A stretch of 64,000 bases of DNA from positions 62,001 to 126,000 of the forward strand of contig JBAZQB010000005.1 of the NCBI GenBank assembly GCA_041645435.1. The letters are read 5' to 3'. The translations under genes were made by a program, and so were the position numbers. A model generated the notes under the pieces. The model did no database searches and had not been told where the DNA came from. It saw only the letters and a program-made list of their open reading frames with translations. Origin of the DNA: Methanoregula sp. Lineage in GTDB: Archaea; Halobacteriota; Methanomicrobia; Methanomicrobiales; Methanospirillaceae. Positions 17,855 through 26,023 of this stretch are shown piece after piece (position 1 is the stretch's first letter; each line of letters starts with the position of its first letter).

Positions 17855-18103
17855 ATGGTTCTGAAATATCCGTTTGTAACTGAGAAGGCGATGGTCCTTT
17901 TAGAGAACCAGAGCAAACTCCAGTTCCTCGTTAACCGTCAGGCAACAAAGATCTCGATCAAGCGCGAGATTGAAAAGACGTTCGGGCAGAACGTAAAGAG
18001 CGTTCGGACCCTCATGAACATGCATGGCGAAAAGAAAGCCATCGTCAGCTTCGAGAACGATAAAGCAGCCGAGGAAATTCTGAGCCGGCTTGGCATAATG
18101 TAG
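17855..18103 (+). CDS. rpl23: 50S ribosomal protein L23 (uL23)
   Basis: The 82-residue protein sits at the tunnel exit and contacts SRP and SecY. It begins MVLKYPFVTEKAMVLLENQS, with the family's FPFVTEKA-like strand, and ends with EEILSRLGIM. The length is normal for archaea. It is adjacent to rpl4 with no gap. Confidence 0.95.
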   Translation: MVLKYPFVTEKAMVLLENQSKLQFLVNRQATKISIKREIEKTFGQNVKSVRTLMNMHGEKKAIVSFENDKAAEEILSRLGIM

Positions 18104-18112
18104 GTGGGGAAG

Positions 18113-18829
18113 ATGGGACATCGCATTACTACACAAAGCCGTGGAAAAGGAGGCCCGACATACCGGGCGCCATCCCACCGTTACAAAGCAGACTTGAAAC
18201 ACATCGGTGATGATACACAGAATATCACCGGAAGTGTCATCGACATCGAACACGACCCGGCCCGCAATGCACCCATTGCACTCGTTAAACTCGAGAGTGG
18301 ATCCAAGGTCTATATGCTTGTGACCGAAGGGCTTGGAATCGGGGAAGTTATTACCTGGGGATCCAGTGGTGAAGTGAAGAACGGAAACACACTCACTCTC
18401 CAGCACATCCCGACCGGTACCTACATCTGCAATATCGAATCCCGCCCCAATGATGGCGGCAAGTTTGTCAGGGCGTCAGGAGTCCAGGCAGTTGTCGTCG
18501 ATAAGATTGAAGACCGGGTCGGCATCCGGATGCCCAGCGGCAAGACCAAATGGTTCAACCACCGCTGCCGTGCAACCGTCGGTATCGTAGCCGGTGGCGG
18601 CCGCGTTGACAAGCCGTTTGTGAAAGCAGGCAACAAGCACCATAAGATGCAGAACACCGCATCCAACTGGCCCCGCGTCCGTGGTGTCGCAATGAACGTA
18701 ATCGACCACCCGTTCGGTGGCGGTGGACACCAGCACACTGGTCGCCCGAAGACCGTTGCGAGAGGCACCTCTCCAGGCAGGACTGTCGGACATGTGGCTG
18801 CACGCAGGACAGGTAAGAGCAGGAAGTGA
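18113..18829 (+). CDS. rpl2: 50S ribosomal protein L2 (uL2)
   Basis: L2 is the peptidyl-transferase-centre protein, 238 residues. ATG at 18113 is preferred over a GTG at 18104, since GGTGGGGAAG just before it is the ribosome-binding site and the product then begins MGHRITTQSRGKGGPTYR as in other archaea. The conserved C-terminal segment VAMNVIDHPFGGGGHQHTGR contains the histidine implicated in ribosome function. Confidence 0.97.
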   Translation: MGHRITTQSRGKGGPTYRAPSHRYKADLKHIGDDTQNITGSVIDIEHDPARNAPIALVKLESGSKVYMLVTEGLGIGEVITWGSSGEVKNGNTLTLQHIPTGTYICNIESRPNDGGKFVRASGVQAVVVDKIEDRVGIRMPSGKTKWFNHRCRATVGIVAGGGRVDKPFVKAGNKHHKMQNTASNWPRVRGVAMNVIDHPFGGGGHQHTGRPKTVARGTSPGRTVGHVAARRTGKSRK

Positions 18830-18834
18830 AGGGT

Positions 18835-19254
18835 ATGGCAGCACCTAAAAAGACACAGAAGAGAATGCCAAGACGGCGTGAGGAGTTCACCTATCGCGGC
18901 TTTACTATCGACGAGCTCAAGGCAAAGGGAATCAGCGAACTCCTCCCGCTTATGCCTGCTCGCCCACGCCGCAAGATTGTACGCGGTTTCTCCCGAGGGG
19001 AAGAGACATTACTCACAAAGATTCGCAGTGGCGATGAGAAAGTCAGGACACATCTCCGTGAGATGCTTGTCATGCCGGAAATGATCGGCAAGACCATTGA
19101 GATCTACAACGGCAAGGAGTTTACAAAAGTTGAATTCCAGCCTGAGTCTGTCTTCCACTACCTTGGTGAGTTTGCACTGACAAGAAAGAGGGTTTCTCAC
19201 GGAAGCGCCGGTATCGGTGCGACAAGAGGCAGCAAGTACGTTCCGCTGAAGTGA
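18835..19254 (+). CDS. rps19: 30S ribosomal protein S19 (uS19)
   Basis: S19 is a head protein of the small subunit, 139 residues. ATG at 18835 is chosen because the upstream GTG (18826) overlaps the ribosome-binding sequence; the product then begins MAAPKKTQKRMPRRREEFTY. The C-terminal TRKRVSHGSAGIGATRGSKY matches archaeal S19. It starts six bases after the rpl2 stop. Confidence 0.96.
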   Translation: MAAPKKTQKRMPRRREEFTYRGFTIDELKAKGISELLPLMPARPRRKIVRGFSRGEETLLTKIRSGDEKVRTHLREMLVMPEMIGKTIEIYNGKEFTKVEFQPESVFHYLGEFALTRKRVSHGSAGIGATRGSKYVPLK

Positions 19255-19259
19255 TGGAA

Positions 19260-19724
19260 ATGGCACGAATTGATTATTCACTGAAAATCGCGGGTGACAA
19301 CATAGCCAGAGGAAAGGCTAACGAACTGAATATGTCGCCCAAGCATTCGATCGAAATTGCCACGTTCATCAGGCATCAGCACGTGAACGATGCAATTGCA
19401 TACTTAAACCAGGTAGTCACCCTGAAAAAGGCGATTCCGTTCCGGAGATTTAACCGGAACGTTGCGCACAAGCGTGGTCTTCCCGGTAACTGGGATGCAG
19501 GCAGGTACCCGGTCAAGGCATCAAAGGCCTACATCCGCCTTCTTGAATCGGTAAAGAAGAACGCCGAATACATTGGTCTCGACCCGGAAAACCTGGAGAT
19601 CATCCACGCCACGGCACAGCGCGGCCGTGCGCAGAAAGCATTCTTCCCGAGAGCAATGGGGCGAGCGACCCCCAAGGTTCGCGAATCGGTCAGCCTTGAA
19701 GTGATCGTCCGAGAGGTGGCGTAA
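19260..19724 (+). CDS. rpl22: 50S ribosomal protein L22 (uL22)
   Basis: The 154-residue exit-tunnel protein begins MARIDYSLKIAG. The tunnel hairpin RRFNRNVAHKRGLPGNWDAG and AHKRG-type residues are typical, as is HATAQRGRAQKAFFPRAMGR. ATG at 19260 is the best start, although GTG 19251 is in frame and overlaps the S19 stop. Confidence 0.95.
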   Translation: MARIDYSLKIAGDNIARGKANELNMSPKHSIEIATFIRHQHVNDAIAYLNQVVTLKKAIPFRRFNRNVAHKRGLPGNWDAGRYPVKASKAYIRLLESVKKNAEYIGLDPENLEIIHATAQRGRAQKAFFPRAMGRATPKVRESVSLEVIVREVA

Positions 19725-20420
19725 ATGGCAGTCGAGAGAAAATTTATCTCAGAGGGTGTACGGAAAGCCCGCGTTGAGAAGTACCTTTCAAAGGAACTCA
19801 AACGCGCGGGATACGGTGGCATGGACATTGCAAGGACCCCTCTGGGCACGCAGGTCACCATCTTTGCCGAGAAGCCCGGTATCGTGATTGGCAAGGGCGG
19901 GAAACTCGTCCACCAGCTCACGCTTGACCTCGCCCAGAACTACGGTGTTGAATCACCGCAGATCGAGGTACAGCAGGTCACCAACCCCAGCTTCAACGCA
20001 CAGATCATGGCAGAACGGCTCGCCAATGCTCTGGAGAGGGGCTGGTACTTCCGTAAGGCAGGCACCAGCATCCTGCGCCGTGTAATGGAATCCGGTGCAC
20101 TGGGTTGTGAAGTCGTGATTGCCGGTAAGCTTACCGGTGCACGTGCGCGCACCCAGAAGTTCACCGAGGGCTACATCAAGCACTGCGGTGAACCGAGCAA
20201 CACAATCGTTGAGAAAGGCTACGCAGTCGCCATCAAGAAACTCGGTGTAATCGGTGTTCAGGTCAAGCTGGTCCCCGGTGGCGCAAAGATGCCCGATCAT
20301 TTCACCATCATCGAGCAGAAAAAGAAGGCGCCGGCACCGGCAGCTACCGTTACTAGCATTGGTGATGTTGAGTCTGATGAGCCTGCACTTCCCGATGAGA
20401 AATTAGGGGAGGACCAGTAA
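19725..20420 (+). CDS. rps3: 30S ribosomal protein S3 (uS3)
   Basis: The 231-residue protein sits at the mRNA entry channel. It contains a type II KH domain (KPGIVIGKGGKLVHQLTLDL, about residues 48-67) and the S3 C-terminal domain. A short acidic, Pro/Ala-rich tail (residues about 200-231) is common in methanogens. It abuts rpl22 and overlaps the rpl29 start by one base. Confidence 0.96.
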   Translation: MAVERKFISEGVRKARVEKYLSKELKRAGYGGMDIARTPLGTQVTIFAEKPGIVIGKGGKLVHQLTLDLAQNYGVESPQIEVQQVTNPSFNAQIMAERLANALERGWYFRKAGTSILRRVMESGALGCEVVIAGKLTGARARTQKFTEGYIKHCGEPSNTIVEKGYAVAIKKLGVIGVQVKLVPGGAKMPDHFTIIEQKKKAPAPAATVTSIGDVESDEPALPDEKLGEDQ

Positions 20421-20623
20421 TGGCGATCTTCAGGGCAAATGATGTCAAGCAGCTCTCGGATGTGGAAATTCTTGAGCAGATGGGAAAACTCCGGATGGAG
20501 CTTGTCCAGCACTACGGAAAAGTCAGTGCCGGTGGCGCAACCGAGAACTCGGGACACATCAGAGAACTCCGGCGCACAATCGCCCGGATGTTGACCGAGC
20601 AGAACCGCAGGAGAACTGCATGA
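20420..20623 (+). CDS. rpl29: 50S ribosomal protein L29 (uL29)
   Basis: The 67-residue two-helix protein near the tunnel exit has the expected QLSDVEILEQMGKLRMELVQ helix and the IRELRRTIARMLTEQNRR C-terminus. TAATG overlap with rps3 and ATGA overlap with rnp1 indicate coupled translation. The aIF1/SUI1 gene that often follows in other archaea is absent here. Confidence 0.94.
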   Translation: MAIFRANDVKQLSDVEILEQMGKLRMELVQHYGKVSAGGATENSGHIRELRRTIARMLTEQNRRRTA

Positions 20624-20901
20624 TCTCTCCCCAGAACGTCCTCCGGCACGAATTGATTGGCCTTGACGTTCTGGTATCGGGAGCCTCAAACCCCCTTCAC
20701 AAGGGAATTTGCGGACGCATCATCGATGAAACAAAAAATCTGGTGGTAATCATGACATCAAAGGGTGTAAAACGCATTCCTAAGATGCACAGCAGATTTC
20801 AGCTGCACATCGGCAGCAGAATTGTCGAGATTGATGGATCCGTGACGGCTCTGGCTCCTGAAAAGAGGATCAACCTGCACGAAAGGAAGAGGATACCATA
20901 A
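20620..20901 (+). CDS. rnp1: Ribonuclease P protein component 1 (Rpp29/aRpp29)
   Basis: This protein subunit of archaeal RNase P helps mature tRNA 5' ends. The 93-residue Sm-like barrel begins MISPQNVLRHELIGLDVLVS and includes GICGRIIDETKNLVVIMTSK, matching Rpp29. Its location between L29 and S17 is the conserved euryarchaeal position. ATGA overlap with rpl29; TAATG overlap with rps17. Confidence 0.95.
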   Translation: MISPQNVLRHELIGLDVLVSGASNPLHKGICGRIIDETKNLVVIMTSKGVKRIPKMHSRFQLHIGSRIVEIDGSVTALAPEKRINLHERKRIP

Positions 20902-21227
20902 TGGCACTAAACATTGGATTGAACGTCCAGGCCCCCCAGAAGGAGTGCAAGGACGTTAATTGTCCGTTTCACGGCACTTTACCGGTGCGCGGCCAGGTGA
21001 TCACCGGCAAAGTCGTGAGCGATCGAATGATGGGAACGGTTGTAGTTGAGCGGAATTTCATGCACTACATCCGGAAATACAAGCGGTACGAAAAACGCAG
21101 TTCAAAACTCCATGCGCACAACTCCCCCTGTATCCAGGCAAAGGTTGGCGATATGGTGAAGATAGCTGAGTGCAGACCGTTGTCAAAGAGCACCACCTTT
21201 GTCGTAGTAGAGGTGCAGCAGCCATGA
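20901..21227 (+). CDS. rps17: 30S ribosomal protein S17 (uS17)
   Basis: The 108-residue OB-fold 16S-binding protein includes CPFHGTLPVRGQVITGKVVS and RNFMHYIRKYKRYEKRSSKL, as in archaeal/eukaryotic S11/S17. Two Cys near the N-terminus (KECKDVNCPFHG) are conserved in archaea. It overlaps rpl14 by four bases (ATGA). Confidence 0.95.
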   Translation: MALNIGLNVQAPQKECKDVNCPFHGTLPVRGQVITGKVVSDRMMGTVVVERNFMHYIRKYKRYEKRSSKLHAHNSPCIQAKVGDMVKIAECRPLSKSTTFVVVEVQQP

Positions 21228-21622
21228 AGGCAAAGCAGTCAAAGATTCCAAGAGCACTCGCCACAGGGACGAGGCTTGCATGCGCCGATAATACCGGTGC
21301 CAGAACAGTGCAGATCATTTCAGTCTTTGGCTTTCATGGTGTAAGGCGCCGTCAGCCCAAACTGGGTCTCGGCGATCTCGCCACGGTGAGTGTCCAGAAA
21401 GGTACACCCGACATGCGCCGCAAGCTGGTGCGTGCGGTTGTTATCCGGCAGAAGAAGGAGATACGCAGGCCAAATGGCATGCGGGTGTCCTTCGATGACA
21501 ACGCAATCGTTGTTGTGGATGAGAAGAACGAGCCAAAAGGAACAGAGATCAAAGGACCGGTTGCCCGTGAAGTTGCAGAACGGTTCCCGAAACTCGGATC
21601 CATGGCCACGATCATCGTATGA
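21224..21622 (+). CDS. rpl14: 50S ribosomal protein L14 (uL14)
   Basis: The 132-residue intersubunit-bridge protein starts at ATG 21224 inside the rps17 stop (ATGA), which gives the normal archaeal length; an in-frame ATG at 21170 would extend into rps17. The core ACADNTGARTVQIISVFGF and RVSFDDNAIVVVDEKNEPKG are diagnostic. Confidence 0.96.
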   Translation: MKAKQSKIPRALATGTRLACADNTGARTVQIISVFGFHGVRRRQPKLGLGDLATVSVQKGTPDMRRKLVRAVVIRQKKEIRRPNGMRVSFDDNAIVVVDEKNEPKGTEIKGPVAREVAERFPKLGSMATIIV

Positions 21623-21632
21623 GGTGTGAAGT

Positions 21633-21998
21633 ATGGTAAGAATCGAAAGCGAACAGCCAAGAAAGCAGAGAAAGGCACGCTATCAGGCACCTTCACACGT
21701 TAAGTCAAAATACTTAAACGCCCCGCTCTCGGCTGCACTGAAAGACAAATACAAGATAAAGACGCTGCGTGTCGTTAAAGGCGACACGGTAAAAGTCACC
21801 CGAGGGGATTTTGTCGGTGATGAAGGAGTTGTTGATGCGGTTGATACCAGGAAGTCAAAGATCGTCGTCCATGGTGTTACGTCAACCAAGGCCGATGGGA
21901 CTGAAGTACCACGGCCCGTTGATGCGTCAAATGTCCAGATCACCAAACTGAATCTTGCGGACAAGCGCCGTGAGGCAAAATTAGCGGAGGCTGAATAA
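21633..21998 (+). CDS. rpl24: 50S ribosomal protein L24 (uL24)
   Basis: This 121-residue early-assembly protein has the KOW motif VTRGDFVGDEGVVDAVDTRK, preceded by the archaeal N-terminal arm (PRKQRKARYQAPSHVKSK). GAGGTGTG precedes the ATG. It overlaps rps4e by one base. Confidence 0.95.
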   Translation: MVRIESEQPRKQRKARYQAPSHVKSKYLNAPLSAALKDKYKIKTLRVVKGDTVKVTRGDFVGDEGVVDAVDTRKSKIVVHGVTSTKADGTEVPRPVDASNVQITKLNLADKRREAKLAEAE

Positions 21999-22723
21999 TG
22001 GGAGACCATCTGAAGCGGTTGAACGCCCCGGACTCGTGGCACATCGCAAAGAAAACAACAAAGTTCATTACAAAGACTGCGCCCGGGCCGCACAACGCAA
22101 ATGCCATGCCGATTACCGTCTGGCTTCGTGACCACATGGGCTTAGCGCGGAACATGAAAGAGGTCAAGCAGATTCTCCAGCAGCACGACGTTATCATCAA
22201 CGGAAGACCCTGCCGTGACCCCCGCATGGGGATAGGCATCTTCGATATCATCGCACTTCCGAAGATCAGCAAATACTACCGTATCCTGCGCGACAAGAAC
22301 GGTCGTCATGTTTCGATTGCTATTGATGCAGAGGCCGCAAAAACCCGCCTGTGCAAAGTGAAGAATAAATCAACGGTTACCGGTGGCAAGGTCCAGCTGA
22401 ATATGAGAGACGGTTCAAACCTTCTCGCTGACAACACCTACAAGTCAGGTGACTCGATTGTACTCTCCCTTGAACCTGAAACACGGTTTAAGATCATTGA
22501 TCATTTCCCGTTTGCAGTTGGCAACATGGCGATGATCATTGGCGGTAAACATTCCGGTAAGGTAGCACGGATCACCGAGATCATCAAGATGCCCGGCAGT
22601 GTGCCCAACAAGATCATCCTTGAGGATGAAACCACTGGCACAAAATTCGACACCATCTCGCCCTACATCTACATTGTTGGTAAAAAGACACCCGCAGTTG
22701 CCCAATGGGGGATTGAACAGTGA
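21998..22723 (+). CDS. rps4e: 30S ribosomal protein S4e (eS4)
   Basis: The 241-residue archaeal/eukaryotic small-subunit protein has no bacterial equivalent. It begins MGDHLKRLNAPDSWHIAKK and contains an S4-like RNA-binding segment (EVKQILQQHDVIINGRPCRD) and a KOW segment (GKHSGKVARITEI). TAATG overlap with rpl24 and GTGA overlap with rpl5. Confidence 0.96.
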   Translation: MGDHLKRLNAPDSWHIAKKTTKFITKTAPGPHNANAMPITVWLRDHMGLARNMKEVKQILQQHDVIINGRPCRDPRMGIGIFDIIALPKISKYYRILRDKNGRHVSIAIDAEAAKTRLCKVKNKSTVTGGKVQLNMRDGSNLLADNTYKSGDSIVLSLEPETRFKIIDHFPFAVGNMAMIIGGKHSGKVARITEIIKMPGSVPNKIILEDETTGTKFDTISPYIYIVGKKTPAVAQWGIEQ

Positions 22724-23226
22724 CCTCGATGCGCGATATCTACATCGACAAGGTGGTAGTTCACATGGGAGTAGGCGAGAGCGGCGAAAAGCTCGTCAAA
22801 GCTGAAAACATCATGAAGACGATCACCGGTCAGACGTCGATTCGAACCATTGCAAAGATGACCCAGCCGGCGTTCTCTATACGGAAAGGTGCACCAATTG
22901 GCTGCAAAGTAACCCTCCGCGGAAAACCCGCCCGGGAATTCTTCAAGACCGCTGTCGGTATCCTGAACAAAACCGTTTTCGAGAGCCAGTTCGACAAGAG
23001 CGGGAACATCTCGTTCGGTGTTGAAGAACACACGGATTTCCCCGGCATGTCTTATGATCCGCAGATCGGTATCTTCGGTATGGACGTCAACGTCGTTCTC
23101 GAACGCAAGGGCATCCGTATCACCCGCAGGCGCGTGGCACGGAAGAAACTCCCCGCAAAACAGCGTGTGAATAAACAGGATGCAATTGCATTCCTCAAAC
23201 AGGATTACCAGGTCGAGGTGCGCTAA
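22720..23226 (+). CDS. rpl5: 50S ribosomal protein L5 (uL5)
   Basis: The 168-residue 5S rRNA-binding protein of the central protuberance starts with GTG overlapping the rps4e stop (GTGA); ATG at 22729 is an alternative. IYIDKVVVHMGVGESGEKLV and ISFGVEEHTDFPGMSYDPQI are conserved archaeal L5 stretches. Its TAA overlaps the rps14 ATG. Confidence 0.95.
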   Translation: MTSMRDIYIDKVVVHMGVGESGEKLVKAENIMKTITGQTSIRTIAKMTQPAFSIRKGAPIGCKVTLRGKPAREFFKTAVGILNKTVFESQFDKSGNISFGVEEHTDFPGMSYDPQIGIFGMDVNVVLERKGIRITRRRVARKKLPAKQRVNKQDAIAFLKQDYQVEVR

Positions 23227-23381
23227 TGGCTGGTGAAAGGAAGAAGATCTACGGTCGCGGTGCGAACGAATGCAAGATGTGCGGGCGCAAACAAGGTCTC
23301 GTACGCAGATACCATATCATGTTCTGCAGGCAGTGCTTCCGCGAATGGGCCTCGAAGATTGGCTTTAAGAAGATGAGCTGA
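23226..23381 (+). CDS. rps14: 30S ribosomal protein S14 (uS14), zinc-binding form
   Basis: This short 51-residue gene overlaps the rpl5 stop (TAATG). The product, MAGERKKIYGRGANECKMCG onward, has two Cys pairs (CKMCG and later CRQC) that bind one zinc ion, followed by FREWASKIGFKKMS. Its length and position between L5 and S8 are exactly those of the archaeal zinc-form S14. Confidence 0.95.
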   Translation: MAGERKKIYGRGANECKMCGRKQGLVRRYHIMFCRQCFREWASKIGFKKMS

Positions 23382-23394
23382 AGGTGAATGCACA

Positions 23395-23787
23395 ATGACA
23401 CGATCAAATACATTAGCAGACGGAATGTGTGCCCTGAAAAATGCCGGTGATACCGGCAAGTCCGTGTGCATCATCGAACCCGCGAGTAAACTCCTTGGCG
23501 CGATGCTCCGCATTATGCAGGACGCCGGATATATTGGCAGTTTCGAGTTTATCGATGACGGCAGAGGCGGGCAGCTTAAGGTCCACCTCACGGGCAAAAT
23601 TAACCGCTGCGGGGCAATCACGCCGCGGTTTTCAGTACAGCTGGATGAAATGGAATACTGGGAGAAGCAGTACCTGCCCGGAAAGAACTTCGGGCTCATT
23701 ATGCTTTCCACCTCGCGCGGCGTGATGTCGCACGAACAGGCGAGGAAAGAGAGCATCGGTGGCGAACTGCTCGGGTATGTTTACTAG
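23395..23787 (+). CDS. rps8: 30S ribosomal protein S8 (uS8)
   Basis: The 130-residue 16S central-domain binder begins MTRSNTLADGMCALKNAGDT. The C-terminal GLIMLSTSRGVMSHEQARKE is the signature rRNA-binding segment. Spacing to rps14 is 13 bases with AGGTGAA before the ATG. Confidence 0.96.
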   Translation: MTRSNTLADGMCALKNAGDTGKSVCIIEPASKLLGAMLRIMQDAGYIGSFEFIDDGRGGQLKVHLTGKINRCGAITPRFSVQLDEMEYWEKQYLPGKNFGLIMLSTSRGVMSHEQARKESIGGELLGYVY

Positions 23788-23800
23788 AAGGTGCTAAAAG

Positions 23801-24325
23801 ATGTCGGCAATCAGAAAAGTAAAGATCCCCGAGGGCGTTAAAGCCCAGCTTGACGGCTCGCTGCTTCGTGTGACCGGTAAAAAAGGCCAGCTCGTAAGGA
23901 ACATGCGGTTCCCCCAGGTTGTTGTAACCTGTGAGGGAAACGAGCTCACCATTTCGACGGAATCCAAACGCAAAGAGATCAACGCTATGGTCGGAACGCT
24001 CGAAGCACACACCAAAAATATGTGCCGCGGCGTCAGTGAAGGTTTTGAGTACCACATGAAGGTAGTCTACAGCCACTTCCCGATCCAGTTAAAGCTTCAG
24101 GGAAACCGGCTTGAGATCGCCAATTTCCTTGGAGAGAAGAAGGCACGGTCCGCACGAATTGAAGCGGGTGTTGTGGCCAAGATAGCAAACGACGAAGTTG
24201 TGCTTACTGGTATTGACCGTGAACTGGTCGGTAACTCAGCAGCGAACATCGAGCATGCTACCCACATTCGCGACCGTGATCCCCGTGTCTTCCAGGATGG
24301 CATCTATATTGTGCAGAGGGGTTGA
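23801..24325 (+). CDS. rpl6: 50S ribosomal protein L6 (uL6)
   Basis: The 174-residue protein, with two repeated L6 domains, sits near the sarcin-ricin loop. YSHFPIQLKLQGNRLEIANF and the C-terminal HIRDRDPRVFQDGIYIVQRG are typical archaeal L6 sequence. Preceded by AAGGTGC. Confidence 0.96.
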   Translation: MSAIRKVKIPEGVKAQLDGSLLRVTGKKGQLVRNMRFPQVVVTCEGNELTISTESKRKEINAMVGTLEAHTKNMCRGVSEGFEYHMKVVYSHFPIQLKLQGNRLEIANFLGEKKARSARIEAGVVAKIANDEVVLTGIDRELVGNSAANIEHATHIRDRDPRVFQDGIYIVQRG

Positions 24326-24332
24326 GGAGCCT

Positions 24333-25052
24333 ATGACTACAGAAGTAAAGCGACTGATCCGTGTGCGTGTAGCAAAGGGTGCCGCCTTCAAGCGCGATGG
24401 ATACGGTAAGAAACGACAGCTCTCCGATTCATGGAGAAAACCTCGTGGACAGCACAACAAACAGAGGGAGCAGAAGAAGGCCAAGGGAGCTCTTCCCAAG
24501 CCCGGCTACGGAAGCCCGATTGCGGTGCGCGGTATGCACCCCAGCGGATTTTTCGAAGTGCTGGTATCCTCTGTCAAGGAACTTGAAGGCCTCGATCCAA
24601 AGACGCAGGCAGTCCGTATATCCGGCACTGTCGGCGACCGGAAGCGTGTTGATCTCCAGGCAAAGGCAATCGCGGCAGGTCTCAAGGTCCTCAATGTAAA
24701 GACCGTAAAGACTGCTGTAAAGAAGGAAGAGGCAACACCTGCAGCAAAGGGTGCAGCAACTCCGAAAAAGGAGACAAAGAAGGCTGCAAAGCCCAAGACC
24801 GAAGCACCGGCAAAGAAAGGTGCAAAGAAGGCAGCGGCTGCAGCACCTGAAGTGAAAAAAGCTCCCGCAAAGGAGACGAAGAAGGCTGCAGCGCCCAAGA
24901 CTGAAAAGGCGGTAAAAGCACCGGAAACGGCAACCAAGAAGGCTGCAAAACCCAAGGCTGAAAAAACTACGGAGCCTGCAGCAAAACAGGATGCAGCTTC
25001 AAAGCCAAAGGGAAAAAAGAAAACCGATTCCGAGGTGAAGAAGAATGAGTGA
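24333..25052 (+). CDS. rpl32e: 50S ribosomal protein L32e (eL32) with long Lys/Ala-rich tail
   Basis: The L32e core is residues 1 to about 125 (KRDGYGKKRQLSDSWRKPRG, then the GYGSPIAVRGMHPSGFFEVL segment). A tail of about 110 residues follows, made almost only of Lys, Ala, Pro, Thr and Glu (repeats like KKAAKPKTEAPAKKGAKKAA). Many archaeal L32e proteins are 130-240 residues and the additions vary. The tail resembles histone H1 or DNA-binding tails and may extend over rRNA. The last bases overlap rpl19e. The Ala/Lys repeats could also be a hotspot for length change. Confidence 0.92.
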   Translation: MTTEVKRLIRVRVAKGAAFKRDGYGKKRQLSDSWRKPRGQHNKQREQKKAKGALPKPGYGSPIAVRGMHPSGFFEVLVSSVKELEGLDPKTQAVRISGTVGDRKRVDLQAKAIAAGLKVLNVKTVKTAVKKEEATPAAKGAATPKKETKKAAKPKTEAPAKKGAKKAAAAAPEVKKAPAKETKKAAAPKTEKAVKAPETATKKAAKPKAEKTTEPAAKQDAASKPKGKKKTDSEVKKNE

Positions 25053-25497
25053 TGTCTTCAGCCAGAAACGCATCGTTGCCGCTGTATTAAAGTGCGGTGT
25101 CAACCGCGTCTGGTTTGATCCGGCCCGCATCTCGGATATCGAGAATGCAATCTCACGCGAAGATCTGCGCGGACTCGTCGCCGATGGTGCGATCAAGGCA
25201 CGCCAGAAGAAAGGCGTGAGCCGTGGAAGGGCCCGGGCACGAATCGCAAAGCGGTCGTACGGGCACTGCAAAGGTCCTGGAAAAAGAAAGGGGGCTGCAG
25301 GAGCCCGCAACCCGAGCAAGACTGCATGGATCCAGAAGATCCGTGCAATCAGAAAGGTGCTCGTTGCACTCCGTGATGCCGGAACCATAGACCGGCACAT
25401 GTACCGCCTTGTTTACAGAAAAGCAGCAGGCGGTCAGTTCAGGAGTGTCGCGCACATGAAGGCGCAGATGGAGATCCTCGCAGGGAGGATGAAGTAA
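25045..25497 (+). CDS. rpl19e: 50S ribosomal protein L19e (eL19)
   Basis: The 150-residue archaeal/eukaryotic L19e has the helical core CGVNRVWFDPARISDIENAI and the basic helix RARARIAKRSYGHCKGPGKR. It overlaps rpl32e by eight bases and rpl18 follows one base after its stop. Confidence 0.95.
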   Translation: MSDVFSQKRIVAAVLKCGVNRVWFDPARISDIENAISREDLRGLVADGAIKARQKKGVSRGRARARIAKRSYGHCKGPGKRKGAAGARNPSKTAWIQKIRAIRKVLVALRDAGTIDRHMYRLVYRKAAGGQFRSVAHMKAQMEILAGRMK

Positions 25498-25498
25498 C

Positions 25499-26023
25499 AT
25501 GGCAACAGGAGCACGGTATTTTGTCCCCTTCCGGAGGCGAAGGGAAGGCAGAACCGATTATTACAAGCGGACCGCACTCGTCGTAGCAGATGCGCCAAGG
25601 ATGGTCGTGCGCAGGACAAACCGGCACGTTATCATCCAGCTCATCACTGCGGAGATGGACGGAGATCGCACACTCGTTGCAGCAAATTCTGCCGAGCTGG
25701 AACAGTACGGATACAAGGGATCGACTTCCAGCACGCCGGCAGCATACCTGACTGGCATGCTCTTTGCCGTTAAAGCGAAGAAGGCAAACCATGAACAGGC
25801 AATCCTGGACATCGGGCTCAGCCGGGCAACAAAAGGAGCCCGGGTCTTTGCAGCACTGAAAGGCGCTGTCGAAGCAGGTCTTGATATCCCTCATGGCGAA
25901 GAGATCCTCCCCTCCGATGAGCGGGTCAAGGGTGCGCATATCGCGGCTTACAACAAAAATGCCGGAGATATCGTAAAGATGGTTGAACTGGCTGCAGTTG
26001 CCATCAAAAAGGAGCTGGTGTAA
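25499..26023 (+). CDS. rpl18: 50S ribosomal protein L18 (uL18)
   Basis: The 174-residue 5S rRNA-binding partner of L5 begins MATGARYFVPFRRRREGRTD. DIGLSRATKGARVFAALKGA is the conserved core. The archaeal/eukaryotic form is longer than bacterial L18, as here. Next gene follows with no gap. Confidence 0.95.
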   Translation: MATGARYFVPFRRRREGRTDYYKRTALVVADAPRMVVRRTNRHVIIQLITAEMDGDRTLVAANSAELEQYGYKGSTSSTPAAYLTGMLFAVKAKKANHEQAILDIGLSRATKGARVFAALKGAVEAGLDIPHGEEILPSDERVKGAHIAAYNKNAGDIVKMVELAAVAIKKELV

